A DNA stretch of 40,000 bases from Apostichopus japonicus (GCF_037975245.1 NC_092564.1:17550984-17590983), one strand, 5' to 3'. Counted from the first letter of the stretch, positions 21,901 through 32,386 are shown. Notes: generated by a model from the sequence alone, not told the origin. Numbers and translations: made by a program.

Positions 21901-24900
21901 TTAATGCTTTAATTCGCAATCATAGGAGATGTTATGGCGGTTGCATCGCTCGTTGTAACACTATTGTAGCACAGTGCTGTGCTATATCTTACAGTTAACA
22001 TTTCAACAAGTATTGAGATGTGCTGTGCTGATAGCTAGATCTATTGTTGTCCAAATAGAAATTCAATCGGCTGTCAATGGCATTTGCATAATTTGGTAGA
22101 GGTGGAGAGGGGGCCAGTGAATGATGAGTTATGTTTAAATGAACACAGCTAATCCCTCTTCGTATTGGACATCACGGTTGACCGCTTATTAGAACAAAGG
22201 ACTGTCTAGGTGGAGAAACCATGTGAGCCTACAGGGGCAATGCACTAGCTTCTGCAGGGACATATCCAGAAGGGGGAGGGGGAGCAATCGCTCCCTCCCA
22301 TTGAGTACCCCGAAAAATAATATTTAACTAAAAGCAGGAAATATCATTATAAAGCCCCATTTTTAGGTTGAAGGAAGCTAAGCGACCCTTCTCAATCTTT
22401 CCCCTGAAAGGTCGTCTGCTACACAAAACAATACTCTTAGTATTGTTTATTACTGTTCAATTTAGCTCACCGAGTGCATCTTCATTTGGCCACGTAGACT
22501 TATCTGCACTCAGTGCTGTAGCATTAATTTTCAGATACTGCTTTTACTCTCATAAATTGATATTTTTTAAACACAGAATTAGACGTCAGATTGCCAAATT
22601 GCTTTTGAAATTTCTTTTTGTTAACAAATAACATTGGATTAAGTTACCTCTGTCAAGAAATATATTAAATTGTGTACTTAAAACTTGAGACCAAACATCA
22701 GTCACAATGTTAATGTGCCATTAGCAACAGATGGTGTCAATTTTTAATGCCAGAGACAGTAAAAACGAATAGCTTTCCTGGAAGGCAGTGATATAATAAT
22801 TAGGTATTCAGTTATTTAAGGCATCATTCGTAAATCCCAAACCTGTTTTGGTAAATATTGCTATAAACCGTAAATCCTGTTAATACCTTTATATATCTCT
22901 CATACTGAGTAAGTTCAGGGCCAGGAAAAATGAGTTTTGATAAAGGGTGAATCTTATGATCATTTAAGTTCTTCATAAATTTTCCTCCAATATTCAATGA
23001 ATATAAGTGTTTACGTGCATCTCAAGGATAAGTCCCAATTTTAGTAGAAAAAAGGAAAGATGCAAATCATGGTATTGTACATTTTGCCTTTATATGTCAC
23101 ACTGTTGTTATGTCATGTGGTTTGTAGTTGAATACATATAAATACAGTATATACATACATAATAGAGTATACACATACATATACAGTACATACATATATA
23201 CACAAATATAACCATACATGCACACATACATATACTTACATATACATACATAATAAAGTATATTCATACATATACATACTTAAACATACATAAATTTACA
23301 TACATTTACATTCATATACTTACATATACATACATAATATTCTTACAGTATATTTGTTTGGATTGTGTGTAATTATGCCAAGTTGTAGTGATTTTTATTC
23401 ATAAATTTGTGCATTTTGCCTTCCTGACATGTGTTCAAGCGTTTCCCAATCTATACAGTTGTCGATTTAAGAATTTACATAATGTTATGAAATTTATATA
23501 TAGTGAGAGATCACAATTAGGGCACAGAGAGATGAATTCACATGTGTCATTTATTATCATTATAGATTTTATGAGTCAATTAGTTTTCTCCATTTTCGTA
23601 TTTTATGACTTTTTTATACTCCCAGTATTATTACAGTTTGCATAATATCTCTGTTGTATCTGCTGATATGTACGTATGTGTGCGATGCAAAGAAACGGGA
23701 TAGAAATGAAATGGAAAGGCATAAAATGTTTTTACGACAGTCTGTGTCCTTCAAGTAATAAAACCCTTGGGATTTCGCTGTTATTTCTCTGCAACGCAAT
23801 ATTTTCTCTGTTCCTTTATGAAGAGTTCGACAGAGGGATGTGTTAATGTTTGGTAGATAATCTTAGCAACTACACTGTAAAAAACAAGCACTGTATAATA
23901 GCTTTGATGCACTTTAACAGTCTACAGTTCACCCATATTTTATTTCATGTCTTTTCTTTGATCAACAGAGAACATTTACAAACATTAGAATTCCATTTAC
24001 TTTTTGTTTTAACCAACATTCTGCTTGAAATATAATATTTTAAATTGGAAAATTAGGTAAATATACGGATGCTTTAAACATAACTTGTAACCAAAAAAGG
24101 ATATCTTGCCTTGGAGAAAAAGAAATTGTGGACTTCAAAATATTATGGTACAAATCCCAAATGAATGATTTGCTAATATTACAAACCCAGAATACATGCT
24201 ATAAGTCTCATCAGATTATGCAATATTAAATAAAATCATGATAAGGTAATACAAATAAATGTTTGAAACATCCAACAGATGTTAATCATTTAATGATTTT
24301 ACCATTATTTTGTAAAGTAAACAATTTCTTTGTTACAACTGCATTCATTGCTTTATTGTGTAGAATTAATTATCTTCTATCACATAGGAAAAAAACTCTT
24401 ACAAACTGATCAAATGATAGAAAAATATTGCGAAGATTTTAAGTACTGGTTTTATATTGCAGAATATTATGAATTAAAGAATATCAAAACCTTCAGAGTT
24501 ACTAGGGGATATTTGAAAATTTTGTTGATTTGACTATTTTTGTTTTACCTGGCAATGTGAATAAGCATTTAAATTTTTTTGTAAATTGTTAAATGCTTGT
24601 TGAAATTTAATATCTTCCTCTATATTAAATGTGTTTTTTAATTATTGGGTAATTTATCATTTTTCTGTTTGACTATTGTTTATTTATCTGGCAATGTGAA
24701 CAAGCATTTAAAAGTTTGGTTAATTGTTAAATGCTTCTTGAAGTTTAATATCTTCCTCTGTATTAATGTGTTTTTTAATTATTGGGTAATTTATCATTTT
24801 TCTGTTTGACTATTGTTTATTTATCTGACAATGTGAACAAGCATTTAAAAGTTTGGTAAATTGTTAAATGCTTCTTGAAGTTTAATATTTTCCTCTGTAT

Positions 24901-27900
24901 TAATGTGTTTTTTAATTATAGGGTAATTTATCATTTTTCTGTTCTGCTATTGTTTTTTTCTATCTGGCAATGTGAACAAACAAGAGTGTAGGTGCTCATT
25001 CTCTTCTAACCAATCCTGAATGAAAACTACCTTATCAAGTAAATGAAATACGCAGTTTGTGTTAACAAACTTTTATTAAAATATATAAAATTAATATATG
25101 TTTAGCACCCTTTTTTGTTTATTGTTCTACTTTATGGAAAGGGTGGCAAGTTTTAAAACCATAACAGCCTATTTCTTTACCCCTCTGCTATTTGCAGGTC
25201 GTGAACCGAGGAGATCCTTATCCAGCCGAGGTCGGTGCCACAGTTCAAAGAGTGATGGAGGCTCTGAACTTTTCGCATCCCTACAGGCTCGTCTGGCAAT
25301 CGAAAGTTGGTCCCTTACCTTGGCTCGGGCCACAAACGGACGATGCCATCAAAGGACTGTGTTCGAACGGACGGCGAAATATCCTTCTCGTACCGATCGC
25401 CTTCGTGAATGACCACATCGAAACCCTCCATGAGTTGGATCTGGAGTATGCAACAGAATTAGCTGAAGAGGTGAGAGAAATTCTAGCTACTAATTTTAGA
25501 TTCCTAGTTCTGACATCGTCTGAACTCAAGACTTTTTGGGGGGGGGTGGCTCCATACACTTTGCTGTCTCACTCAAATGCTCAACATCACATCAATGAGA
25601 GGCTTGACATAATTCTGTCGATTTTGCAGAGAATGCAAGTGTTGTCAGTTGGGGAGGGGGGGGGGGTGCATGATGTCAAAATGGGTTGGGAAAATTGTTG
25701 GGTGAAAGCTAATTAGTGATTTGAAAATGCTTATAGGAAATGCTGCTGATTCAATTTATCAGTATTACTGGTCTGATTATGTGCTCCTAGTTCATGAAAG
25801 AAATCTGCAAGTCAAATATTCTTAAAAGTCCTTTGTCTACTTGACCATGGAACCAAGCTTTAGTAAGTGACATTAATCCTTACCCAACATGAGAGGATTA
25901 GTACTAACATCTTCAATGCTATTTTTTCAGGTCCATGTCACAGTATTTTACAAATGTAATGCTTGCCTTTGTGTATGTATGCAATTTGTGTGTTCATATA
26001 GCTTCAACCTGACCCTATACTTGATATCAGGCCTGATTAGATGGGGGTAGTTGGGGGTGGGAGGGGGTTCAGAGGGCCACAGACCTGAACCTGTGGTCAA
26101 ATTAGAGCATCCAGGGAAACATGGGATAAATAATAATGCATTCAGATTTTAGTAAAATACTAAAGTGAAACACTCTGCCCAGGGACCTGCTCACTCTCCC
26201 TGCTCCTACTTGTCATGGAATCATATACATTCTGAATAAAGCAAAAAGTTTATGACATCACTGCCAGAGTTTTGTGCCCAGACTCTTTGCAAACAAGTCT
26301 TTGGAATGTATAAAAATGTAGCTTGGAAAATGTAAAAAAATAAAATAAAAAAAAGGGTGTTTTCTTATTCCAATATTTGAAATGAATGTTGACCAATTCA
26401 TGCTAACAAATTAATATATTGCTTTTGGGATCTTATTGTGGCAGAGCATTAAATCTTGTTTATCAAAACAAGCTAAAAACAAGTTGCAGAAAGCCTCTCC
26501 GTTTACAACAGCTGATGTGTATAGTTTTTCCATTTCGTTAGGTGGTACCGAATAAAATGTTTCCCCGTACAGTCCATCTTTCACTAGTGTTTCCCATAAT
26601 CATTTCTATTTTGATTCCCTATTTCACTTACAGTGCGGTGTTGAAAACATTCGGAGGGCAGCATCTCTCAATGATAATCCGACTTTTGTCAAGGTGAGTG
26701 CTTCAATCAGAATCGAAATCTGTCATCTGTATATATATCATCCCCCGAAGTTGTTTTTTTTTCTTTGGTAAAAACCTCAAGTGGCCCCTATCCATCAATA
26801 AGAAGTGGCCCCTTTTTCCATTTGTGTAATAGAAAAGTTCCCTTTTTTGATTTTAGGAAAGGTTACATTGTATTTTGAAATTAAAGAAAATTATGTAAAA
26901 AAAAAAAGGAGTAAAAAAAAGGGAGGTTTGTTGAAAGAGATATCTGATTAATGGAATTTGTGGTTCAGAATGTTGGGATGTTTTGAGGTGATTTTGCAGT
27001 TGTTTCCTCAAATGGAAGTAAAATGTTCCTAATCCCCTACAAAGCCTGTTAATCCTCCCCCTCCCCAATACCAACAACATTGAACCCTCTTCCACCACCT
27101 CTGCTCAAAGAATGGTTCCACACCATGCAATTGCATCCAAGAAATATTAAGTAAGATGTTAAAACATTGAGGAAAATGAGAGTGAATTGATATATATTAA
27201 TACATAAATTCAGCAAAGTTAACAACAACGATGTAGAACCAAAGACCATTTTCAATGTTGAACCTTGCTAGTTGACATACTGAGCCTCTCTTTGAGCCCC
27301 ATTTGAGCCTCTTCTTGAGCCCCTTTTGAGCCTCAATGTGACATTTTGACACGTATCAGCCTCTCTCTATGTGACACTTAAAGTATGTCATACTTGTTAT
27401 TTTCAAACTAGCATCTGGTGGTAAAAAACATTTTCCGATATGAATTTTTCTAGAAATACAGATAAAATATTAGTTATTGCTCTGTTTTGTATTTTATGGC
27501 CGTCTTTTCTTACATTTATTACTGTATTTTTTAGATTTTTAGTTTTAAGTTGACAAGGATGACAAAGATTATTATTGAATGGGGTGGTTAAATTCCAATT
27601 TTATGGTTACAGCAGACTGGCAACAAAGTTTAGCATGATGTCATAACAAGCTGCAATTGACCACTGCCTGTGGGAAGTTATTTTTTTTTTGGGGGGGGGG
27701 AGGGAGTAGGGGAGAGGAAGTCAGTCAAGAAATAAATTTAGGAACATGAAATTTGTAGAAAAGGAATTTATAAAAGCTCTTGCAACTTTCCTAAAGCCAG
27801 ACTTTCATTCTCCTTAACTTCTTGACCCTGATTTGTGTTACTAACAGAATTTTCTGAAATTGTTTATTTCTATATTTAAATAATTGTAATTTCAAATTTA

Positions 27901-29677
27901 TTGTTAAATATATTTCACTATTTGAGAATGAAGTATGGCTAAAAGCTGTTACTTGGTAAGTTCATTACTTATTAAGAGAAGGGAGAGGGGTCACCATGGG
28001 ATACATCCTTAGGGCCCAGGGTCTGTAAGGGGGGGGGGTCTCAGGGAAATAGGAGATAGAGAAAAAAGTTATTTTAATATTGCCCGGAACATACCATGAA
28101 CTTATGAAGGGGTCTGGTGACATAATTATCCTTGGGGCCTGCCCTGACTTTGATTAAGAAGAATGTTGTAAGCAGACTGCTAATTTAATGTCAAGACAAC
28201 CATGCCAAAACAATTTCTGCAACTTTGTGCTTGCCCCAAATTGCACCTTCTTTGATCCTGATCAGAGATGGGAGAGGGTTTGGGGGGTTACAGCCTTGGG
28301 GCCCAGGGTCACTTAGGGGGATCTCTTTCTTCGATCATGATCAGTTGAGAATGGTTGCAAGCACACAGCATTAAAAATTAAATATGATTTCCCTAGTGGT
28401 AGGGTTACATTATGTAATACAAATATTTAGGTATTTCCAACAAAATGATAATATATATAGTGGAAGATTATGTTCACAGTGGTTTAGCCATCTAGTGACT
28501 CTAATTTGAGCGCAGAAAGTCAAATTGCCAATAGTAATTTTTTAAAACATTTCTCATCCTCAAAACACTTCTCTAACATCAATTTCGTCCCACAAAGGGG
28601 AGAGGAAGGGGGGGGGGTGGTGGCTCAACTTAGACCATTCCCGCGAGACAATGTTCCCTCCAGTCTTTAGATCAACTATTCTAATTAAAGTTCCCCTACC
28701 TTGTAGCTTGAATTTAATCTGGATTGTATCTGCAGGGAACTTTATCTGCATTAGTTGATGATATGTACTTTTGATTAAACTGTTAACTTTTTTTTGTTCG
28801 TATCTTTATGTCATTTTAATGTAAACTTAATTAATTTATCTGCCAGGTGCCGTGTTTTCATCACATGACACAAAATATCTCCCTCTTTTATAAAACTCAG
28901 CACTAATTGTTTTTTTGTTTGTCATATTGTTTTTCTTAATTAATTTCTGTCTATATTATCTTGACGTCACATGTGGTTGATAAAATCCATAAGTGTAAAT
29001 TTTCACGTCGCAATTAAGTCTGCAAGATTGTCATAAATAATGGTACATTTAATTGCTAAGTATACCTCAAAGACGAGCAACAGTTTAAGAGCAAAAGCAT
29101 GCACTAATACAAAACTAGAAATAAAAAGGCTCAAATAAAGATGGAACTTCTTTTATTTTGTTTTTAAAGTTAGCAACAGAAGTCGACTTTCTGAGAAAAC
29201 AAGAGGGAATTAATTTCCTATGAAGTGGACAAAATTTACGAAGAAAAAAATTGAAACGATCGCGGTAGGATTGAGTTTGACTAGTAGGGATGACAGAGGA
29301 GGTGTTTTAGTAGAATTATCTTGATAAAGATTTCATTGATGTAAGGAGGAAATTCTGCTGGCAAATTGTGTGCAAAACATAATCACAAATACCTCATAGA
29401 AGCTCCGTTTTTGAAAATTGAAAAAAAAAAAAAACAACAATGATCTGTTCCTTCTATTCATGAAAATAGTTCACCAAGGAAATTACTCTGTTTGGATTTT
29501 TAAAGATAATTTTCGTATCTTATTTTTGTTTTGTTTTTGTAGGCAATGGCTCATTTAGTCAAGGACCATCTTGCCTCCAACTCGCCATGTTCTAAGCAAC
29601 TGCCCTTACGATGTCCAATGTGTGTGAACGCCATTTGTGGGAAAACGAAAGAATTCTTTGCTCAGCAACGACTTTGA
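12911..29677 (+). CDS. FECH: Ferrochelatase, mitochondrial (gene span, ten coding exons)
   Basis: Inserts Fe2+ into protoporphyrin IX, the last step of heme synthesis, on the matrix side of the mitochondrial inner membrane. Exons: 12911-12944, 15917-16031, 18351-18470, 19063-19211, 20259-20331, 21097-21274, 21673-21771, 25198-25470, 26634-26693, 29543-29677. All introns are GT-AG and all phases fit, giving 411 residues against 423 in human. A basic leader of about 50 residues precedes [11 protein letters not shown]. By homology to human, Arg149 (FRY), His251 (SAHSLPM), His329 and Glu331 (DHIETL) are the active-site residues; Cys181, 391, 394 and 399 are the four [2Fe-2S] ligands typical of animal enzymes. 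A three-residue insertion lies near residue 195. Frames are open and introns present, so it is not a pseudogene. Confidence 0.97.
13580..14608. mobile_element. 1.03 kb inverted-repeat DNA element in FECH intron 1
   Basis: Ends are exact 13-bp inverted repeats, CAGACCTGTCAAC at 13580-13592 and its complement at 14596-14608. Both are flanked by the 6-bp direct repeat AATGTG (13574-13579 and 14609-14614), a target-site duplication. Inside the left end are several CTCCCGG motifs, one pair forming a hairpin (TCTCCCGG and CCGGGAGA), and the right end has CTCCCGG and CTCCCTA motifs in the same direction, possibly transposase-binding repeats. No transposase frame is visible, so it is non-autonomous. 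Superfamily not assigned; a 6-8 bp duplication would suit several. Confidence 0.85.
15489..15585. repeat. Small tandem duplication in FECH intron 1
   Basis: A 33-bp core (CAAAGTTGTGATTTTGTGCA and GTTTCAAGCCCAT) occurs at 15491 and again at 15535. Confidence 0.85.
15778..15860 (+). repeat. SINE/LINE 3'-tail remnant with TTA microsatellite
   Basis: The segment AAGCGCCTAGAGG...GGCGCTATATTAAGAA followed by TTATTATTATTA has the GCGCCT...GCGCTATATAA tail seen in many invertebrate short and long interspersed elements. Only the tail is recognisable. It ends about 60 bp before FECH exon 2. Confidence 0.55.
15917..16031 (+). CDS. FECH: FECH exon 2: rest of the leader
   Basis: 115 nt after TTTTGCAG, ending before GTATGC in phase 2. 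Encodes [18 protein letters not shown] and a Ser/Gln/Glu-rich stretch, ending at Asn49 plus two bases of Ser50. Poorly conserved, as leaders are, but the end joins in frame to the conserved core. Confidence 0.88.
16060..16427 (+). mobile_element. TTAA-type MITE, copy 2, in FECH intron 2
   Basis: About 360 bp bounded by TTAA at 16060-16063 and 16424-16427, with inverted ends starting AGGCATTGAAGAC (left) and closing GTCTTCACACCCT (right, partly degraded). It aligns along its length with copy 3. TTAA target sites with TTAAAGG ends recall the T2/Kolobok group of MITEs known from Xenopus; that assignment is from memory. It starts only 29 bp after the donor of FECH exon 2. ORFs on both strands inside it are not genes. 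Confidence 0.82.
17745..17845. repeat. AACAT/AGCGT simple repeat in FECH intron 2
   Basis: Run of TAACATAACATAA units with an internal TAGCATAGCGTAGCGTAGCA stretch that differs by A-to-G steps from the main unit. Confidence 0.85.
18351..18470 (+). CDS. FECH: FECH exon 3: start of the catalytic core
   Basis: 120 nt, acceptor TTCTCTTCAG, donor GTAATT. Encodes [19 protein letters not shown] and [16 protein letters not shown], nearly the same as animal ferrochelatases. Met61 corresponds to human Met76, a residue lining the porphyrin pocket. Confidence 0.96.
18540..18750 (-). repeat. Probable tRNA-derived SINE in FECH intron 3
   Basis: The minus strand has GGTTCAATACC (18714-18704), one mismatch from the RNA polymerase III B box GGTTCGANNCC, preceded by a tRNA-arm-like stretch and followed by GCCGGGTCAAAGTTAGGTGG and a body ending in a TTATTATTA run near 18530. 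A functional tRNA gene is unlikely since the body continues for about 170 bp and no clear A box or acceptor stem is seen. Confidence 0.45.
19063..19211 (+). CDS. FECH: FECH exon 4
   Basis: 149 nt, acceptor CTCTCACAG, donor GTCAGT, phase 1 out. Encodes [23 protein letters not shown] and MWTHKQG, the conserved segment after the active-site lip. Confidence 0.97.
20259..20331 (+). CDS. FECH: FECH exon 5
   Basis: 73 nt, acceptor ATCCACAG, donor GTGAGT, phase 2 out. Encodes [19 protein letters not shown] and ends at QMES. Arg149 and Tyr150 of GFRY match human Arg164 and Tyr165. Its 3' border is not at a human FECH intron position as I recall it. Confidence 0.96.
20403..20490 (-). repeat. Second SINE/LINE-tail remnant, reversed, in FECH intron 5
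   Basis: On the minus strand: GCGCCATGAGCACC...TGGCACAATATAAATG followed by a CATCGT-like microsatellite, the same tail plan as at 15778-15860. The body may reach further right (to about 20720) but cannot be delimited. Confidence 0.5.
20744..21086. repeat. Tandem duplication at the 3' end of FECH intron 5
   Basis: Copy 1 is 20744-20910 and copy 2 is 20911-21086, both starting GGGAATyTAyACAAATGGAA and ending CTTAACATTGATACTGTTTTG. Copy 2 lies 4 bp short of TTACACAG, so the duplicated unit includes the likely branch-point region of this intron but not the AG acceptor itself. Confidence 0.88.
21097..21274 (+). CDS. FECH: FECH exon 6: first iron-sulfur cysteine
   Basis: 178 nt, acceptor CTTACACAG, donor GTAAGT, phase 0 out. 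Encodes [20 protein letters not shown], with Cys181 as the first cluster ligand (human Cys196), then a variable stretch three residues longer than human, and IDRWPT. Confidence 0.97.
21275..21672. other. FECH intron 6
   Basis: 398 bp; a C- and A-rich run (21285-21317) follows the donor. Nothing else recognised. Confidence 0.7.
21673..21771 (+). CDS. FECH: FECH exon 7: catalytic histidine
   Basis: 99 nt, acceptor TTTATTCAG, donor GTAAGT. Encodes [10 protein letters not shown] and [13 protein letters not shown]; His251 matches human His263, proposed to accept the pyrrole protons. The frame stays open into the intron for some 45 codons by chance. Confidence 0.96.
23130..23345. repeat. ATAC/ACATAT-rich simple repeat in FECH intron 7
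   Basis: About 215 bp of imperfect CATACATATA units, including a repeated ACATACATAATA motif (around 23158, 23251 and 23335). Confidence 0.85.
24529..24979. repeat. Three-and-a-quarter-copy 137-bp tandem repeat in FECH intron 7
   Basis: Units start at 24529, 24668, 24805 and 24942 (last one partial), each beginning TTTGACTATT (TTCTGCTATT in the last) and containing CTGGCAATGTGAA (CTGACAATGTGAA in the third) and GGGTAATTTATCATTTTTCTG. Copies 2 and 3 are more alike than copy 1, suggesting stepwise duplication. Confidence 0.93.
25198..25470 (+). CDS. FECH: FECH exon 8: catalytic loop and DHIETL motif
   Basis: 273 nt, acceptor TTTGCAG, donor GTGAGA, phase 0 both ends. Encodes [48 protein letters not shown] and ends LAEE. 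It spans what I recall as two human exons of 108 and 165 nt, the sum being exactly 273. More GC-rich than its flanks. Confidence 0.97.
25471..26633. other. FECH intron 8
   Basis: 1163 bp. Contains short G runs (25538-25547, 25649-25670) and a G-rich stretch at 26043-26068; no exon recognised. Confidence 0.6.
26634..26693 (+). CDS. FECH: FECH exon 9
   Basis: 60 nt, acceptor TCACTTACAG, donor GTGAGT. Encodes [20 protein letters not shown], 20 residues aligned without gaps to the human segment. Confidence 0.96.
27980..28330. repeat. G-rich dispersed repeat fragments in FECH intron 9
   Basis: Two related pieces, GGGCCCAGGGTCTGTAAGGG (near 28012) and GGGGCCCAGGGTCACTTAGG (near 28298), each preceded by a GGGAGAGGG stretch. 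They resemble the piece at 30570-30790, which has GGGGCCCCAGG and AGGGCCCCAGTGG. Confidence 0.5.
29543..29677 (+). CDS. FECH: FECH exon 10: C-terminal iron-sulfur cysteines and stop
   Basis: 135 nt including TGA at 29675-29677; acceptor TTTTTGTAG. Encodes the tail with [10 protein letters not shown], giving Cys391, Cys394 and Cys399 in the C-x2-C-x4-C spacing of human Cys403/406/411, and ends EFFAQQRL like human SFFTSQQL. Confidence 0.97.
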   Translation, partial: AMAHLVKDHLASNSPCSKQLPLRCPMCVNAICGKTKEFFAQQRL

Positions 29678-30004
29678 GAGCTCTAACAAAAACTTAATTT
29701 TTGTTTATATAAAGTGTCGTTTACATAGTGGTGCGTGGGAGAATAAGGATTAATATGGTTGCTGTCTCTATTACAACATATCTCTCCTTTAAACCATCAT
29801 CCATTATGCTTGATATCTATCAAAACATTTCGAAAATGTCCCCCCCCCCCCCCCAACCACCAATTTCAATAACTACTGCCAATACTTAGAACCTTAGGCA
29901 TTTTGGGTAAATGTCATTTAGAAATTAAAAAAATATATATATTTATGAATGCACGGGACAGCAACCTTAAGGGAGGAGTATATTAAGGGTAAAGAACAAG
30001 AAAA

Positions 30005-30010
30005 AATAAA
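30005..30010 (+). other. Candidate FECH polyadenylation signal
   Basis: AATAAA lies 328 nt after the FECH stop; an ATTAAA variant occurs earlier near 29923. Which is used cannot be told from sequence. Confidence 0.35.
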
Positions 30011-30549
30011 GAAACAAAAATAAAACGTCATCATCATCATCATCAAACACAACAAAAACAACAACAAAACCAAACCAAACAATGCTAATATCTATTAAAA
30101 ATTGATTCTTGAATATTTAATACGCATTTCTTGTTTTTGTTTCGTTTTTTTTTAACATCGGACTAGAATTTTGATAGATATTTGACATTCATTTGACATT
30201 GACATTGTTTTCATGTCATAACTATATGTAAGTTTAAGAAATAATTAATTAAATAATATCTTTAGTTTAAGGTAAGCTAGATATGTTACAAAGGACAAAC
30301 ATAATTGATGCAGCTTTTGGAGTATTGGTACGGGTTGTACGTCTCAATAATGATAAATTACACTGATTAATCACCCTGATAAACTCTCATTGATTAAAGC
30401 GGCTTGACTACCATGTTTAGCCAAATATATAATCCATGTGCGCATAAAGTTATGATGAGAATGGAAACTAACAGACCTTCCTGGTTCCACATTAACGCGT
30501 CATGTCAGTCCTCGATGATACTAATTGTGTCCCTCTGCTGTTAACCCTT

Positions 30550-30790
30550 ATTTCAGATGTGATGAGAGGCGGGGGGGGGGGGTGGATCTGGTGCTACAGT
30601 CCCGGGGCCCCAGGTATATAAGGGGGTACGGGATATATGTTGATGGCCTGGGAAAATATTGGATGAAGAATAACATATTTCTCATTTTCATATTAATTTC
30701 ATAATTAAGTAAAAATGAAGGATATCTTTACAGGGCCCCAGTGGTATAACTGTCCAGGCTGCGGCCTGGCCATTGGCTACACCCCTCTGC
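30550..30790. repeat. G-rich dispersed repeat downstream of FECH
   Basis: Contains a 13-base G run (30571-30583), CCCGGGGCCCCAGGTATATA and, 135 bp later, GGGCCCCAGTGGTATAAC with GGCCTGGCCATTGGCTACAC. The wording recalls degenerate interspersed repeats; no boundaries are visible. Confidence 0.45.
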
Positions 30791-30919
30791 TTGGTGTACG
30801 TATACTTTGTAAGAAGGTGATCACTTCGGCTGTGATATGAACACTCGGGAAAGACAATAAAGTCACTTTCTAGAGGCGATATCCAAATACACTTGGTGAC
30901 ATAACATCATGAAACATAA

Positions 30920-31285
30920 TTAAAGGCATTGAAGACTCACCCCAAACCGCGTGCCGCACTCTGAAAAGGTTAACTTTCCGTTGCTTGCAAGTGAATTTTT
31001 TTTCTTGTCGCTACAAAATGCAGACAGAAATGAAACGTGATACCTTGTTATCTTTTATCTAGACCTGAGATGTCCATTGCTGTTATGTACACTGTGTTGT
31101 GGGTATTGACCGTAGCTGCATGTATTAACTGTACGCTAGTGTCTAATTACCGACGGTAGCAAGCTATGTGTGTATTTTCTGTGATTAATGGTGGTGTCTA
31201 ACACTTCTGTTACACCTCATTCGAAACTAGGTCAGATTACCGGCATCAGCCGTTTCTTTGTGCGCGAATCTTCACTCCCTTTTAA
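30920..31285 (+). mobile_element. TTAA-type MITE, copy 3, downstream of FECH
   Basis: Same element as copy 2, bounded by TTAA at 30920-30923 and 31282-31285, with left end AGGCATTGAAGACT and right end ATCTTCACTCCCT. Shared interior landmarks include CCCCAAACCGCGTGC, GTTGCTTGCAAGTGA, GATACCTTGTTATCTTT and GTGGGTATTGACCG. It carries no transposase, so it is non-autonomous. Confidence 0.83.
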
Positions 31286-32347
31286 GAGGGGAAATATGGC
31301 TTTATTATTAATAAATCTATAAAAGAAACATGCCACTAGAATCGTTTGTTCAGTAGAACTTATTTGAAAAATCATTCATGTCAATACAGATGGTGTCTGA
31401 TGTGGCTTTCAGGTTTGAAAAATAATTTTTTGGAACGACAGACTAGGACTACAATCAATAAATTGTCACAAGGCCGTCCTCCTTTTTTTTTTATTTTTGA
31501 CTCAAGGCAAGTCAGTATATTATTATTTCCATAAATCGTCTCCATGCGATTATCATATCAGTATATTTACAACAATAGACAACTTTCTTCAAATTATGGT
31601 ATTTTTTTTCTTTAAGTGACAAGATCACTAGTAATGTTATGTGGCTTTTACTTTTAATAATTTTGTTTTGTGCAATGGTGGTTTATAGTGGGTGTGGAAG
31701 GTATATATATCGTTCCAGGGACATTTTTCTCTCTCTTAAGATTATCTTTTACGAAAGAGACTAGAAAACTGAATGAACAATTGAGAAAAAAATCAACATC
31801 TCTTTAACAATTCTCTCTTAGTAAAAACAAGTGTATGATTGAAAAATTGGTCTGAAATTTTTCAATTTTCTTCTCCCTTGTCTCCATCCCTCTCGCCCAC
31901 CCAAAAAAAAATCCTTTACATATGACATTATACGGTATTTGCGTTTTTTAGATACCACTTTAAGATTTTTAAATCCCAGCTATCAGGCTGTAAACATACA
32001 CGGTTCGGTGTCGCTAAATTTGGGTCACAGAAATCAGCCTCTTCCCTTCTCTAGTGCATCAGGGGAGCTGAGGTCGTTGAAGTCGACTCCCATGACGAGA
32101 GGGAGGGGGATGTTGCATTCTGAGTTTATTTAGGTTATAAATTGGGTCTATTATTATAGGTCTACACGCAATGATCTGTCTTTATGGGATTGAAAATGAG
32201 AAGGGGGGTGGGGGTGGGGAGGGCGGTGTACACCTATTGGATCCGCTCCTGTACAACGAATTGCTACCCCATTGCCAACCGGCGCCATCGCGATAGCTCA
32301 CAATTAACTATTTATCTAATAACTATTGTCAAGAAATGCATGACCTT

Positions 32348-32386
32348 TACAGATCATGATCACGATCATGCTCATGATCATGATCG
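32348..32386. repeat. ATGATC/GATCATG self-complementary run
   Basis: Repeated GATCATGATCACGATCATG units that can fold on themselves; likely a simple repeat. Confidence 0.7.

Noticed and set aside
25098-25412. 104-codon frame overlapping FECH exon 8
   Set aside because: Shadow frame of the exon; the ferrochelatase frame is unambiguous.
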